A stretch of DNA of 35,554 bases from Halomonas sp. (GTDB lineage Bacteria > Pseudomonadota > Gammaproteobacteria > Pseudomonadales > Halomonadaceae), in assembly GCF_007692655.1 (NCBI RefSeq), contig NZ_REBQ01000133.1:1-35554 (forward strand), read 5' to 3'. The stretch's first letter is position 1. Each line of letters starts with the position of its first letter. This document shows positions 24,313 through 32,630 of this stretch, in pieces. A model generated the notes under the pieces. It worked only from the letters and a program-made list of their open reading frames with translations, was not told the origin of the DNA and made no database searches. Made by a program: the position numbers and the translations under genes.

Positions 24313-25731
24313 ATGAACAGCACTACCGATATTGTTTGGCTGCAAGACGACCTTCGTGTTGCTGATAACTCCCTTCTTCACTTTACCTCTCCCCCCACTT
24401 ATTTATTGTGCCTCTATGTACTGGATAAAAAGTGGCTAGAGCCTTTGGTCGAGGGTGAGCAAACGCCCCGACTTGGAGCTGCTCGTTTACGCTTTTTGTG
24501 GCAGAGCCTAATGGCGCTGCGTGGTGAACTGCTGCAGCGCGGTAGTGATTTGCTTGTCCGTATCGGCAACCCAAGCGATGTTGTTATCGAATTTGCGTCA
24601 TCGCTTAACGTGCGGCGGGTACATGTTTCTGAGCATCCTGGTGTTGAAGAAGCGCAACACATTGAGTCGGTGGCGAAGAGGCTTGATAGCCAAACGGAGT
24701 TGATGTGTGTCGAAAATGGGCGCCTTTTTAGTCGTCAAACGCTACCTTTTGAGCCCCATGAGTTGCCTGAGAGCTTTTCAGCTTTTAGGCGTTGCGTAGA
24801 GCGGGAGTGCACTATTACTTCAAGTCTCCCCGCGCCGGTTACTCTACCGCCTTGGCCGGAAGCTCCGCGAGGGTTTCCTCCTCTCAAAGCCGTGTGTGAA
24901 CACAGTGCTACGTGGCAGCCTGACGAACGGCAAGGGTTCGATTATCTGGGCGGTGAATCAGCGGCTCATGCGCGTCTGAAGGATTACTTGTGGCATCAAA
25001 AGGGAGGGGAGACGTACAAAAAAACTCGCAATGGACTGCTAGGCGCAAGTTTTTCAACAAGGATGTCCCCATGGTTAGCACGTGGCTGCCTGTCCGCTTG
25101 TCAAGTGAATGACGCCGTCAAAGCCTGGGAGGCTGAGCACGGTAGTAATGAATCAAGTTACTGGATCGTTTTTGAACTACTTTGGCGGGAATACTTTATA
25201 CATGCTGCTCTGCTAGAAGGGGCGAAAATGTATGGCTCTCGGCAACTTACCAAACCATGCGATGCCTTTAATCTTTGGCGTAATGCTGAGACTGGATTGC
25301 CGTTCGTCGATGCGGCAATGGTCGAGCTTCGGGAGACCGGCTGGATATCCAATCGTGCACGTCAAAATGTAGCGAGTTTCTTAGTCAAAGATTTAAACGT
25401 TGATTGGCGCTTGGGTGCTCTTTGGTTTGAACACTGCCTGATCGACTATGACGTGGCTAGCAACTGGGGGAATTGGCGCTATATCGCTGGGGTAGGGCGA
25501 GATCCTCGTCAGGATCGTTATTTCAATGTGCTTAAGCAAGCGGGGCATTACGATCCTAAAGGGCTTTATGTAGCCCACTGGTTAAGCCATCTTAAAGAGC
25601 TTCCCGAAGGGCTTGAACGCCATCAACCATGGCGAGCTGCACCTGCCACGTTTTCAGCTCCCTACGTTGAGCCTGAACAGTGGCAGCGGTGGCTGATTGC
25701 TAGTAACGAGGCGCAAGAAACTTACGAGTAA
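24313..25731 (+). CDS. Cryptochrome DASH-type photolyase
   Basis: A 472-aa FAD and folate-binding flavoprotein of the CRY-DASH clade; characterised members repair cyclobutane dimers in single-stranded or looped DNA using blue light. The N-terminal alpha/beta domain begins IVWLQDDLRVADNSLL. The helical FAD domain has YKKTRNGLLGASFSTRMSPWLARGCLS, SSYWIVFELLWREYF, TGWISNRARQNVASFL and YDVASNWGNWRYIAGVG. AGGAGG lies 7 bp upstream of ATG 24313. It sits in an operon between the DUF2256 and DUF3429 genes. It belongs to a different clade from the Fe-S photolyase at 8845. Confidence 0.94.
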   Translation: MNSTTDIVWLQDDLRVADNSLLHFTSPPTYLLCLYVLDKKWLEPLVEGEQTPRLGAARLRFLWQSLMALRGELLQRGSDLLVRIGNPSDVVIEFASSLNVRRVHVSEHPGVEEAQHIESVAKRLDSQTELMCVENGRLFSRQTLPFEPHELPESFSAFRRCVERECTITSSLPAPVTLPPWPEAPRGFPPLKAVCEHSATWQPDERQGFDYLGGESAAHARLKDYLWHQKGGETYKKTRNGLLGASFSTRMSPWLARGCLSACQVNDAVKAWEAEHGSNESSYWIVFELLWREYFIHAALLEGAKMYGSRQLTKPCDAFNLWRNAETGLPFVDAAMVELRETGWISNRARQNVASFLVKDLNVDWRLGALWFEHCLIDYDVASNWGNWRYIAGVGRDPRQDRYFNVLKQAGHYDPKGLYVAHWLSHLKELPEGLERHQPWRAAPATFSAPYVEPEQWQRWLIASNEAQETYE

Positions 25732-25750
25732 CTTTTAAGGATTCACAATC

Positions 25751-26200
25751 ATGGCGTTGTTGACCAGCGAACGCTCCACTGCCTGGTACTTAGGTCTTGC
25801 TGGGCTGCTCCCTTTTATCGGCGGTAGTGCATTGGTATGGTTCGGGCCGATAGCGTGGCAGGTAACGGCAATTTATGGATTTATTTATTATAGTGCCGTT
25901 ATTTTATCGTTTTTGGGTGGTGTTCACTGGGGCAGCGCCCTTCAAGTCTCTCGGGCAGGCAATATCAGACGCTTATTGTTAGCGATGGTGCCAAGCTTAA
26001 TTGCTTGGCCTGCTCTGCTATTTAATGTTCATACAGGGCTTTGGGTTCTGTTGCTCGGTTTCCTCCTCATCGGTGGTTACGATCTTAGCCGCGAGGGACG
26101 GGAGGGCTTTCCGAGCTGGTATTTTAAACTTCGTGGCTTGCTCACCCTGGTAGTGGTGTTGTTACACATCGTTGTGTTATTTCGTTTGAGTGGTTTATAG
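25751..26200 (+). CDS. DUF3429 family membrane protein
   Basis: A 149-aa inner-membrane protein with five predicted helices. The segment GFIYYSAVILSFLGGVHWGSAL is the mark of DUF3429, whose function is unknown. It starts 19 bp after the CRY-DASH gene with AAGGA upstream, so it is probably the last gene of the DUF2256-CRY-DASH operon. DUF3429 proteins recur next to photolyase genes in proteobacteria; a role in light or lipid stress is only a guess. Confidence 0.88.
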   Translation: MALLTSERSTAWYLGLAGLLPFIGGSALVWFGPIAWQVTAIYGFIYYSAVILSFLGGVHWGSALQVSRAGNIRRLLLAMVPSLIAWPALLFNVHTGLWVLLLGFLLIGGYDLSREGREGFPSWYFKLRGLLTLVVVLLHIVVLFRLSGL

Positions 26201-26280
26201 GAGGTTGCTTAACCCTAGTATCTGCTGCTTATCTGGGTCATTATCGGGTTCATGCCAAGGATTGCCGAGAGATTGATGCT

Positions 26281-27546
26281 ATGTCTTTGAAAGTTAATGG
26301 TTCAGCAAGAGTTCGTTCCGCTTTGTATCTAGCCGCACTGTTTTCTACGGGCGTGCTAGCACTAAACAGCGCTGTTGTGCAGGCAAGCCCACAGCTAATG
26401 ACTGAAGTGGATGCACGAGCCGCCGAAGAAGTGCGCTACGCCAGTTTCCAACAATGGGTTCAGAATTTTCGCCGTCACGCGGCAAGCGAGGGGATTAGCG
26501 AAGCAACCCTAAGCCAAGCGTTAGATGGCGTACGCTACCGTGAGCGTGTTATCGAACTTGATCGTTTTCAACCCGAGTTCGTAAGGCCCATCTGGGAGTA
26601 CCTTGATACCGCAGTTTCCTCCACGCGAATCAACACCGGGCGCGAAAAACTTGCCGAGCACCGTGATACGGCAATGCAAATGCAGCAGCGCTTTGGCGTG
26701 CCGGCTGAAATTATTGTCTCGATCTGGGGAATTGAAAGTAACTACGGTAGTAATTTCGGTGATTTTTCAACGTTAGAGGCCCTGGCGACCTTGGCCTACG
26801 ATGGCAGACGTCGCGATTTTGCTCGGGGTGAATTACTTGCGGCGCTCCGGATTATTGATCAGGGAGATATTGCTGCGGAGCAGATGAAAGGCTCTTGGGC
26901 CGGGGCTATGGGGCATACCCAATTCATCCCCAGTAGCTTCGAGGCTTATGCCGTCGATGGCGATGGGGACGGGCAGCGTGATATCTGGGGCAGTATACCG
27001 GATGTGATGGCGTCTACCGCCAACTACTTGGCCAGAGCGGGTTGGCAAACTGGGCAGCCCTGGGGGGTAGAGGTACGCCTGCCTGATGACTTCGATTATG
27101 CTCAGACCGAGCGGCGCAGCAGCGACGAGTGGCAACGCCAGGGCGTCCGGGCGTATCGAGGAGAGCTACCTAACTTTGACAGTGCAGCCGTTGTTATTCC
27201 CGCTGGGGCAGATGGCCCTGCATTTCTTGTTGGCCCTAATTTTCGCGCTATCTTGCGCTACAACAATGCCACCAGTTACGCGCTGGCAGTCGCTACCTTA
27301 GGTGATGCTATTGCCGGCCGTGAGGGGATAGCGCAGTCATGGCCGCGTGATCAAGCAACGCTCACTCGTGATGATGTTCAAGAGTTGCAGGAGCGTTTAA
27401 ACCGAGCGGGTTACTCGGTGGGTGGTGCTGACGGGGTAATGGGCCCTAATACACGGCAAGGGTTGCGGAACTTCCAGCGCGATCAAGGGTTAATACCAGA
27501 CGGCTTTGCTACACAGGCGCTGTTGGAACAGCTACGAAGCCGTTAG
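26281..27546 (+). CDS. Lytic murein transglycosylase (MltB family, SLT_2 domain)
   Basis: Cleaves the MurNAc-GlcNAc bond of peptidoglycan with 1,6-anhydro-MurNAc formation. A signal peptide (cleavage probably after VVQA, residue 35) without a lipobox cysteine predicts a soluble periplasmic enzyme. The SLT_2 domain covers about 50-345, with the catalytic glutamate E152 in SIWGIESNYG. A PG_binding_1 domain occupies about 360-418 (VQELQERLNRAGYSVGGADG). At 421 aa it matches soluble MltB-type enzymes of pseudomonads. ATG 26281 is the only start that keeps a complete signal peptide; the SD is poor. Confidence 0.93.
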   Translation: MSLKVNGSARVRSALYLAALFSTGVLALNSAVVQASPQLMTEVDARAAEEVRYASFQQWVQNFRRHAASEGISEATLSQALDGVRYRERVIELDRFQPEFVRPIWEYLDTAVSSTRINTGREKLAEHRDTAMQMQQRFGVPAEIIVSIWGIESNYGSNFGDFSTLEALATLAYDGRRRDFARGELLAALRIIDQGDIAAEQMKGSWAGAMGHTQFIPSSFEAYAVDGDGDGQRDIWGSIPDVMASTANYLARAGWQTGQPWGVEVRLPDDFDYAQTERRSSDEWQRQGVRAYRGELPNFDSAAVVIPAGADGPAFLVGPNFRAILRYNNATSYALAVATLGDAIAGREGIAQSWPRDQATLTRDDVQELQERLNRAGYSVGGADGVMGPNTRQGLRNFQRDQGLIPDGFATQALLEQLRSR

Positions 27547-27594
27547 AGCGAGGCAGTCATTTGACTAGCTATTTACTTTACCAAGGATGACGCT

Positions 27595-28149
27595 ATGCGA
27601 ATGATAGGAAAAAGGGTGTTAGGTGGTTGTATGGTTGGCGCGTTGCTTTCTAGCTCAATCGCTTTTGCTGAAGAAGATAAAGTATTCGGTTGGGTAGAAA
27701 ACGCGACCATAAAGCCGTGGGGAATTGCGGTTAAAGCAAAGCTTGATAGCGGCGCATTGACCTCATCAATGGACGCTCGTGATATTGAGATTTTTGAGCA
27801 GGATAACGAAGAGTGGGTACGCTTTCGTTTAAAGCTGGAAGATCAGCAGAGTGGCGAGGTGTTCAGTGATGAAATCGAGCGCCCGCTTTACCGTGAGCAG
27901 AAGGTTCGAGGCGCCGGTGGTAGGGATGAGCGTCCTGTTGTGTTGATGGAAGTTTGTATGGGCGATACGATTTACGAAGAGCAGTTCAGTCTACGTGACC
28001 GTGAAGAGATGCTCTATCCACTTCTATTGGGTCGCCGTACTATCAGTCATCTTGGCTTACTGGATGTGCGCAATACCTTCCTGCAAGATCCCGAATGTGG
28101 CGATGACGCAGAAGTTGTACCGCACGACCCGGAAGATGATCAGTCGTAA
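27595..28149 (+). CDS. Exported Zn_protease/RimK-associated (retropepsin-like) family protein
   Basis: A 184-aa protein of PF05618, often called ATP-dependent zinc protease though the fold is retropepsin-like and no zinc or ATP site is visible. A type I signal peptide is predicted (cleavage after AFA, residue 25). The catalytic-type motif KLDSGALTSSMDA (DSGA) is at about residue 50, with the family's ERPLYREQKVRG and LLLGRRTISHLGLLDV. It follows the lytic transglycosylase by 48 bp and may form an operon with it. ATG 27595 or 27601 could be the start. It is followed by a hairpin at 28170-28196. Confidence 0.86.
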   Translation: MRMIGKRVLGGCMVGALLSSSIAFAEEDKVFGWVENATIKPWGIAVKAKLDSGALTSSMDARDIEIFEQDNEEWVRFRLKLEDQQSGEVFSDEIERPLYREQKVRGAGGRDERPVVLMEVCMGDTIYEEQFSLRDREEMLYPLLLGRRTISHLGLLDVRNTFLQDPECGDDAEVVPHDPEDDQS

Positions 28150-28162
28150 AATCCGATAACGC

Positions 28163-28876
28163 TTAAAATAGCCGTGATAGTAACGCTGTCACGGCTGTTT
28201 CTACGCGTAAAATGCGTGGGCCTAGGTGCATCCCTTCGCAACCTGCCGCCAATAGCTGTTCTACTTCCCAGGCAATAAACCCTCCTTCAGGGCCAACCAA
28301 CAGCAGGGTTTGATCAGCTATGCCTCGCGGACAGGCGTTGGGCATTCCAGGGTGGGCCACTAGCCCGCGACGATGGCTGAGCAAGGTGGGTAACTGCTGT
28401 TCTAAAAAAGGCCTAAATCCTTTGCACAGGTTTACACTCGGTATGTGTGTATCGCGCGCTTGTTCCAAGCCAAGCACCAAGTGCTGGTGGATTTTATCGG
28501 CGCGTAACTCGGGAGATTGCCAGTAGCTCTTTTCTACTCGCTTGGTATGCAGCAGGGTAATTTCCTTCACACCCAGGGCGGTAACGTGCTCCAGGGTCCG
28601 CGCCAACATACGCGGGCGTGGCAGCGCCAATACTAGATGAACAGGTAATGGCGGAGGCGGCGGCTCGTCAAGCACTTCCAGTGTGAAATGAGCATGCTTA
28701 TCGGAGAGCTCGGTGAGGCGTGCTTTACCCATTGCCCCCCCCTGAATGCCAACGGTTAATATGTCTCCGGCAGTTGAGCGATGAACGTCACGCAAATGCG
28801 CTAACCGCCGCGGGTCGCTGATAAATACATGGTGTTCGTCGAAAAGGTCATTAGGGTCGAGCAAAATCAAATTCAT
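28163..28876 (-). CDS. rsmE: 16S rRNA (uracil-1498-N3)-methyltransferase
   Basis: SPOUT methyltransferase that methylates U1498 of 16S rRNA in assembled 30S subunits. The 237-aa protein has an N-terminal PUA-like domain and a knotted C-terminal domain with LLVGPEGGFIAWEVEQLLAAG and LGPRILRVETAVTALLSRLF, the diagnostic SAM-site segments. The hairpin at 28170-28196 overlaps the last codons. It diverges from phaR. Confidence 0.95.
   Translation of the reverse strand: MNLILLDPNDLFDEHHVFISDPRRLAHLRDVHRSTAGDILTVGIQGGAMGKARLTELSDKHAHFTLEVLDEPPPPPLPVHLVLALPRPRMLARTLEHVTALGVKEITLLHTKRVEKSYWQSPELRADKIHQHLVLGLEQARDTHIPSVNLCKGFRPFLEQQLPTLLSHRRGLVAHPGMPNACPRGIADQTLLLVGPEGGFIAWEVEQLLAAGCEGMHLGPRILRVETAVTALLSRLF
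28170..28196. terminator. Convergent-gene terminator hairpin inside the end of rsmE
   Basis: AGCCGTGA (28170-28177) and TCACGGCT (28189-28196) form an 8-bp stem with an 11-nt loop. On the minus strand it is followed by ATTTT just before and around the rsmE stop, so it can terminate rsmE; on the plus strand GTTT follows, serving the gene at 27595. Confidence 0.55.
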
Positions 28877-28898
28877 AATGATGGTCTATTGGTCACAT

Positions 28899-28919
28899 GA
28901 TAGGCACAGTACGCCTATC
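28899..28919. promoter_or_regulatory. Candidate operator between rsmE and phaR
   Basis: GATAGGC-ACAGTAC-GCCTATC is a perfect 7-bp inverted repeat with a 7-bp centre. Downstream, TATATT (28923-28928) could be a -10, and three TGC triplets at 28938, 28946 and 28953 lie in the phaR leader. PhaR of other bacteria binds TGC-rich sites, so autoregulation is possible. Confidence 0.4.
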
Positions 28920-29010
28920 GGATATATTAAGGTGGCTTGCATGGATGCGTGGTGCAGGCACAATACCAGTAACGGGAACAAAAGCCCCTATCGCGTTAAG
29001 GAGATGCGTC

Positions 29011-29514
29011 GTGCGTGTGATTCGCAAATATGCCAACCGCAGGTTGTATGATACGCAGCAGAGTCGCTATGTGACGCTGGAAGATTTACGCCGTCTCATC
29101 ATCGAAGAAGAACCGTTTCGTGTTGAAGATGCCAAAAGTGGTGAAGATCTGACGCGCACCATTTTATTGTCGATCATTATTGAGCAAGAGCAGGCAGACA
29201 GTGAGGCAGAAGTTTTCTCTAACGATCTATTGGCCCAACTGATCCGAGTCTATGACATGACGTCGCCCTTGCCTTTGTCGCGCTATTTAGAGCAGGGCAC
29301 CCAGCTGATGTTGGAGCAGCAAAAGCGCATACAAAGCCAATGGAAACAGGCGATGCGAAACACGCCGCTAGAGTTTATGCGCGAGTTGGCCGAAGAGAAT
29401 ATGCGTTTTTGGCAGAAAACGTTAAATCAGCCAGCTGAGGCCGATGAATCCACCGACGTTAGTGATTCTGAAGATGATGCTAGCGACGACGCCCGTAGTG
29501 ATAACAAATCCTGA
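29011..29514 (+). CDS. phaR: Polyhydroxyalkanoate synthesis repressor PhaR
   Basis: DNA-binding regulator that senses PHA granules and represses phasin genes. The 167-aa product starts at GTG 29011 (VRVIRKYANRRLYDT), 7 bp after AAGGAG (28998-29003); the frame is open further upstream (28897) but without an SD. The PHB_acc_N domain holds IRKYANRRLYDTQQSRYVTLEDL, and one or two PHB_acc segments follow (DLTRTILLSIIIEQEQ; MLEQQKRIQSQWKQAM). The C-terminal tail is acidic and Ser/Asp-rich. No PHA synthase or phasin gene is in the window, so it acts in trans. Confidence 0.9.
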   Translation: MRVIRKYANRRLYDTQQSRYVTLEDLRRLIIEEEPFRVEDAKSGEDLTRTILLSIIIEQEQADSEAEVFSNDLLAQLIRVYDMTSPLPLSRYLEQGTQLMLEQQKRIQSQWKQAMRNTPLEFMRELAEENMRFWQKTLNQPAEADESTDVSDSEDDASDDARSDNKS

Positions 29515-29581
29515 CCCCATCTGGTGCTGCGCTGTGGCATAATGCCGCCTATAAACGCTCTCCCGTTTGAGAAGGATGAAC

Positions 29582-30868
29582 ATGAAGGTTTTGATGATTG
29601 GCGGTGGTGGTCGTGAGCACGCGTTGGCTTGGAAGTTGGCGCAGTCTAATCACGTTGAGCAGGTGTTTGTTGCCCCTGGCAATGCAGGCACCGCCACAGA
29701 GGTTAAATTAACCAACATAGCTATTTCCGCAGATGATATCGATAGCTTGGTTGCTTTTGCCCGTGACGAGCAAATTGGTTTAACCGTGGTAGGCCCAGAG
29801 GCTCCCTTGGTAGAGGGGGTCGTTGATCGCTTTCAAGCCGCTGGCTTGGCTATTTTTGGTCCTACCCAGGCTGCCGCTCAGTTGGAAGGGTCTAAGTCAT
29901 TTACCAAGGATTTCTTAGCCCGTCATGACATTCCTTCGGCAGCTTACCAAACCTTTACTGAAGTAGCCCCCGCGCTAGCTTATCTTAGCAAAGTGGGTGC
30001 GCCGATTGTGATCAAGGCGGACGGGCTGGCTGCTGGCAAAGGCGTAATAGTAGCGCTTAGCGAAGTCGAAGCAGAGGCCGCCATTCGTGACATGTTGGAA
30101 GCCAATGCGTTTGGTGATGCCGGGGCGCGGGTGGTGATTGAAGAGTTTCTAGAAGGGGAAGAAGCTAGCTTTATTGTCATGGTGGACGGTGAGAATGTTG
30201 TACCCATGGCGACTAGCCAAGACCATAAGCGTGCTTACGACGGTGATACAGGCCCGAATACGGGGGGTATGGGCGCTTATTCCCCTGCGCCAGTGGTGAC
30301 GCCAGAGGTCGATGCCCGCATTATGGAGCAAGTCATTTTGCCTACTGTGCGTGGCATGGCTGCAGAGGGCAATGCCTACACCGGTTTCCTATACGCAGGG
30401 TTGATGATTGATACTTCTGGTAACCCACGGGTTATTGAGTATAACTGTCGATTTGGCGACCCTGAAACGCAACCTATTATGTTGCGGTTGATCTCTGATT
30501 TAGCAGAACTCTGTTTAGCGGGTGCCGAAGGTAAACTGGCCGGGCGCAGCTGCGATTGGGATGAACGGGCAGCGGTAGGTATTGTTATGGCCGCAGGGGG
30601 GTACCCAGGTAACTACCAAAAAGGGGATGTCATTCACGGTTTGGTAGAGGCGGAGCAACATGGCTGTAAGGTATTTCATGCGGGAACCGCGCAGAATGCA
30701 CAAGGCGAGATAACCACCGCAGGTGGGCGCGTGCTATGCGTAACCGCATTGGGCAGTAGTGTTTCTGAGGCACAAAAGCAAGCGTATCAAGGTGTTAATG
30801 AGATCCATTGGGATGGCGTCGAGTACCGTCGTGATATCGCCTATCGTGCCATTGCCCGAGAGGTTTAA
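29582..30868 (+). CDS. purD: Phosphoribosylamine-glycine ligase (GARS)
   Basis: Second step of de novo purine synthesis: joins 5-phosphoribosylamine and glycine with ATP. ATP-grasp protein of 428 aa, beginning MKVLMIGGGGREHALAWKL, with TVVGPEAPLVEG, the ATP-binding KADGLAAGKGV, GPNTGGMGAYSP and RVIEYNCRFGDPETQ. I choose ATG 29582, which follows GAAGGA by about 6 bp and matches the usual N-terminus; TTG 29567 and ATG 29576 are in frame but less likely. A possible extended -10 (TGGCATAAT, 29535-29543) lies upstream. It is not accompanied by purH here. Confidence 0.96.
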   Translation: MKVLMIGGGGREHALAWKLAQSNHVEQVFVAPGNAGTATEVKLTNIAISADDIDSLVAFARDEQIGLTVVGPEAPLVEGVVDRFQAAGLAIFGPTQAAAQLEGSKSFTKDFLARHDIPSAAYQTFTEVAPALAYLSKVGAPIVIKADGLAAGKGVIVALSEVEAEAAIRDMLEANAFGDAGARVVIEEFLEGEEASFIVMVDGENVVPMATSQDHKRAYDGDTGPNTGGMGAYSPAPVVTPEVDARIMEQVILPTVRGMAAEGNAYTGFLYAGLMIDTSGNPRVIEYNCRFGDPETQPIMLRLISDLAELCLAGAEGKLAGRSCDWDERAAVGIVMAAGGYPGNYQKGDVIHGLVEAEQHGCKVFHAGTAQNAQGEITTAGGRVLCVTALGSSVSEAQKQAYQGVNEIHWDGVEYRRDIAYRAIAREV

Positions 30869-30906
30869 AGCACCTCGCTATACCCAACACCGACGAGGAA
30901 GCAGAC

Positions 30907-31347
30907 ATGGAGCGTGTCAAGCTGGACTTTCCCGCTGAGGCGGTCATTCATCGTCATCCATTGACGGTGCGGGTAACCGATATGAATTATGGTCGCCACC
31001 TGGGCCATGATGCCCTGGTGTCGTTGCTACACGAGGGGCGTATTCAAGCGTTTGCCTCGCTGGATCTGCCTGAGTGGGATATGCACGGTCATCCGTCAGT
31101 GGTGGCCGATATAGCCGTGCAGTACCAAAGTGAAGCGCGCTGGCCCGATGCATTAGTCATTGAAACGGCGGTGCCTGAGCCTCAAGGCAAGGCGTTAACG
31201 ATCTATCAGCGCATTTATCAGGCGGATTCCCAGCAGATCGTCGCGACGGCGCGGATCAATCAGTTATTGATTGATCTTGCTACCGGTCGGCCAGTGGAAG
31301 TGCCTGAACTCGTTAAGCAAGCGCTGGCGAATGCGAGGTGTGGTTGA
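30907..31347 (+). CDS. Thioesterase-family (hotdog, 4HBT) protein
   Basis: A 146-aa single-hotdog acyl-CoA thioesterase-like protein. The conserved start of the hotdog helix is present as VTDMNYGRHLGHDALVSLLHEGR, followed by the beta-strand core VVADIAVQYQSEARWPDAL and IYQRIYQADSQQIVATARINQLLIDL. The specific acyl substrate cannot be predicted. Its stop overlaps the ATG of the phosphoribulokinase gene by one base (TGATG), so the two form an operon. An SD (GAGGAAG) lies 8 bp upstream. Confidence 0.86.
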   Translation: MERVKLDFPAEAVIHRHPLTVRVTDMNYGRHLGHDALVSLLHEGRIQAFASLDLPEWDMHGHPSVVADIAVQYQSEARWPDALVIETAVPEPQGKALTIYQRIYQADSQQIVATARINQLLIDLATGRPVEVPELVKQALANARCG

Positions 31348-32219
31348 TGTCTCGGGAGTATCCGATTATTGCGGTAACCGGCTCTTCTGGAGCAGGTACG
31401 ACCACGGTGCGGCGCAGCCTTGAAAGAATGTTTCTACGTGAAGATGTCCATGCGGCAGTCGTTGATGGCGATGCGTTTCATCGCTATACCCGTGATGACC
31501 TTCACCGCATATTTCGTGAAGAGCCAGAGCGCAAAGATGAGCTCTCCCACTTTGCCGTTGAAGCTAATTTGCTTGATCGTCTGGAAGGTCTGTTCAATGA
31601 ATATGGTGAACACGGCTCAGGGACGTTCAGGCACTATATCCACGCTGAAGATAAGCAGAAAATTGAAGCAGGCTATCGCGTAGGGACATTCACTGAGTGG
31701 CAGTCGCTACCCTGCGGCACCGACTTATTATTTTATGAAGGGTTGCACGGCGGACTGGTCACCGAAGAGTATGATATTGCTCGCCATGTTGATCTGTTAG
31801 TAGGTGTGGCGCCGACCATGAATCTGGAGTGGATACAAAAGATTGACCGTGACACCAAGCTGCGTGGCTATTCACAAGAAGCGGTCATTGACACCATCCT
31901 AGGTCGGATGGGTGACTATGTTCGCTATATTCAACCGCAGTTTTCGCGCACCCATATTAATTTTCAACGTGTGCCTACCGTCGATACCTCGAACCCCTTT
32001 GAGGTGCAGGATATTCCCACCGACGCTGAGTCATTTGTAGTGATTCGTTTTAGGGATCCTTCCACCGTTGACTTCCCTTGGCTGTTAGCGATGATTAAAG
32101 ATTCATTTATGACTCGCCCGCACACGCTGGTTGTACCTGGTGCGCGGATGTCGCTTGCAATGGAGTTAATACTTGCGCCATTGGTTCGACATTTGCTGGC
32201 ACAACGTCGCTTTCGTTAA
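31347..32219 (+). CDS. Phosphoribulokinase (heterotroph PrkB type)
   Basis: A 290-aa class I phosphoribulokinase homologue. The P-loop segment [15 protein letters not shown] ([16 protein letters not shown]) lacks the usual GKT, as in class I PRKs. Other family segments are [40 protein letters not shown] and [18 protein letters not shown]. It is closest in pattern to E. coli PrkB, whose physiological substrate is not settled. I choose ATG 31347, overlapping the thioesterase stop by one base; GTG 31338 opens the same frame. No RuBisCO or other Calvin-cycle gene is visible here. Confidence 0.88.
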   Translation: MSREYPIIAVTGSSGAGTTTVRRSLERMFLREDVHAAVVDGDAFHRYTRDDLHRIFREEPERKDELSHFAVEANLLDRLEGLFNEYGEHGSGTFRHYIHAEDKQKIEAGYRVGTFTEWQSLPCGTDLLFYEGLHGGLVTEEYDIARHVDLLVGVAPTMNLEWIQKIDRDTKLRGYSQEAVIDTILGRMGDYVRYIQPQFSRTHINFQRVPTVDTSNPFEVQDIPTDAESFVVIRFRDPSTVDFPWLLAMIKDSFMTRPHTLVVPGARMSLAMELILAPLVRHLLAQRRFR

Positions 32220-32251
32220 ATGTGGTGAACAACAATGAAGAGGAGTGCTGT

Positions 32252-32593
32252 ATGGATTGCCTATTTTGCAAAATCATTGCGCGTGAAATACCTGCTGATA
32301 TTGTTTATGAAGATGATTATGTATTGGCCTTTAACGATATTAATCCCCAGGCGCCGACCCATCAGCTGATTATTCCTAAAAAACACATTGCCACGCTCAA
32401 TGATATTGATGAAACGGATTTAGCCATCATTGGTAGGCTCCAGTTCACCGCTGCTAAGCTGGCCAAGGAGCAGGGGTTTGCGGAGGATGGTTATAGAGTG
32501 GTGATGAATTGCAACGAAATGGGTGGTCAAACGGTCTACCACATTCACATGCACTTAATGGGCGGGCGCTTATTTACGTGGCCAGCCGGTTAA
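32252..32593 (+). CDS. HIT (histidine triad) family nucleotide hydrolase, HinT-like
   Basis: A 113-aa purine nucleoside phosphoramidase-type protein. The zinc-like N-terminal [19 protein letters not shown] and the active-site triad [10 protein letters not shown] near residue 98 are canonical, and the C-terminus WPAG is typical of HinT. ATG 32252 is preferred since GAGGAG lies about 8 bp upstream; an in-frame GTG at 32222 is less likely. It follows the phosphoribulokinase gene by 32 bp and precedes coq7 by 37 bp. Confidence 0.93.
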   Translation: MDCLFCKIIAREIPADIVYEDDYVLAFNDINPQAPTHQLIIPKKHIATLNDIDETDLAIIGRLQFTAAKLAKEQGFAEDGYRVVMNCNEMGGQTVYHIHMHLMGGRLFTWPAG

Positions 32594-32630
32594 CACCCAT
32601 AAGTGCGTCACGCAAAGAGGAGTTGTTGCC

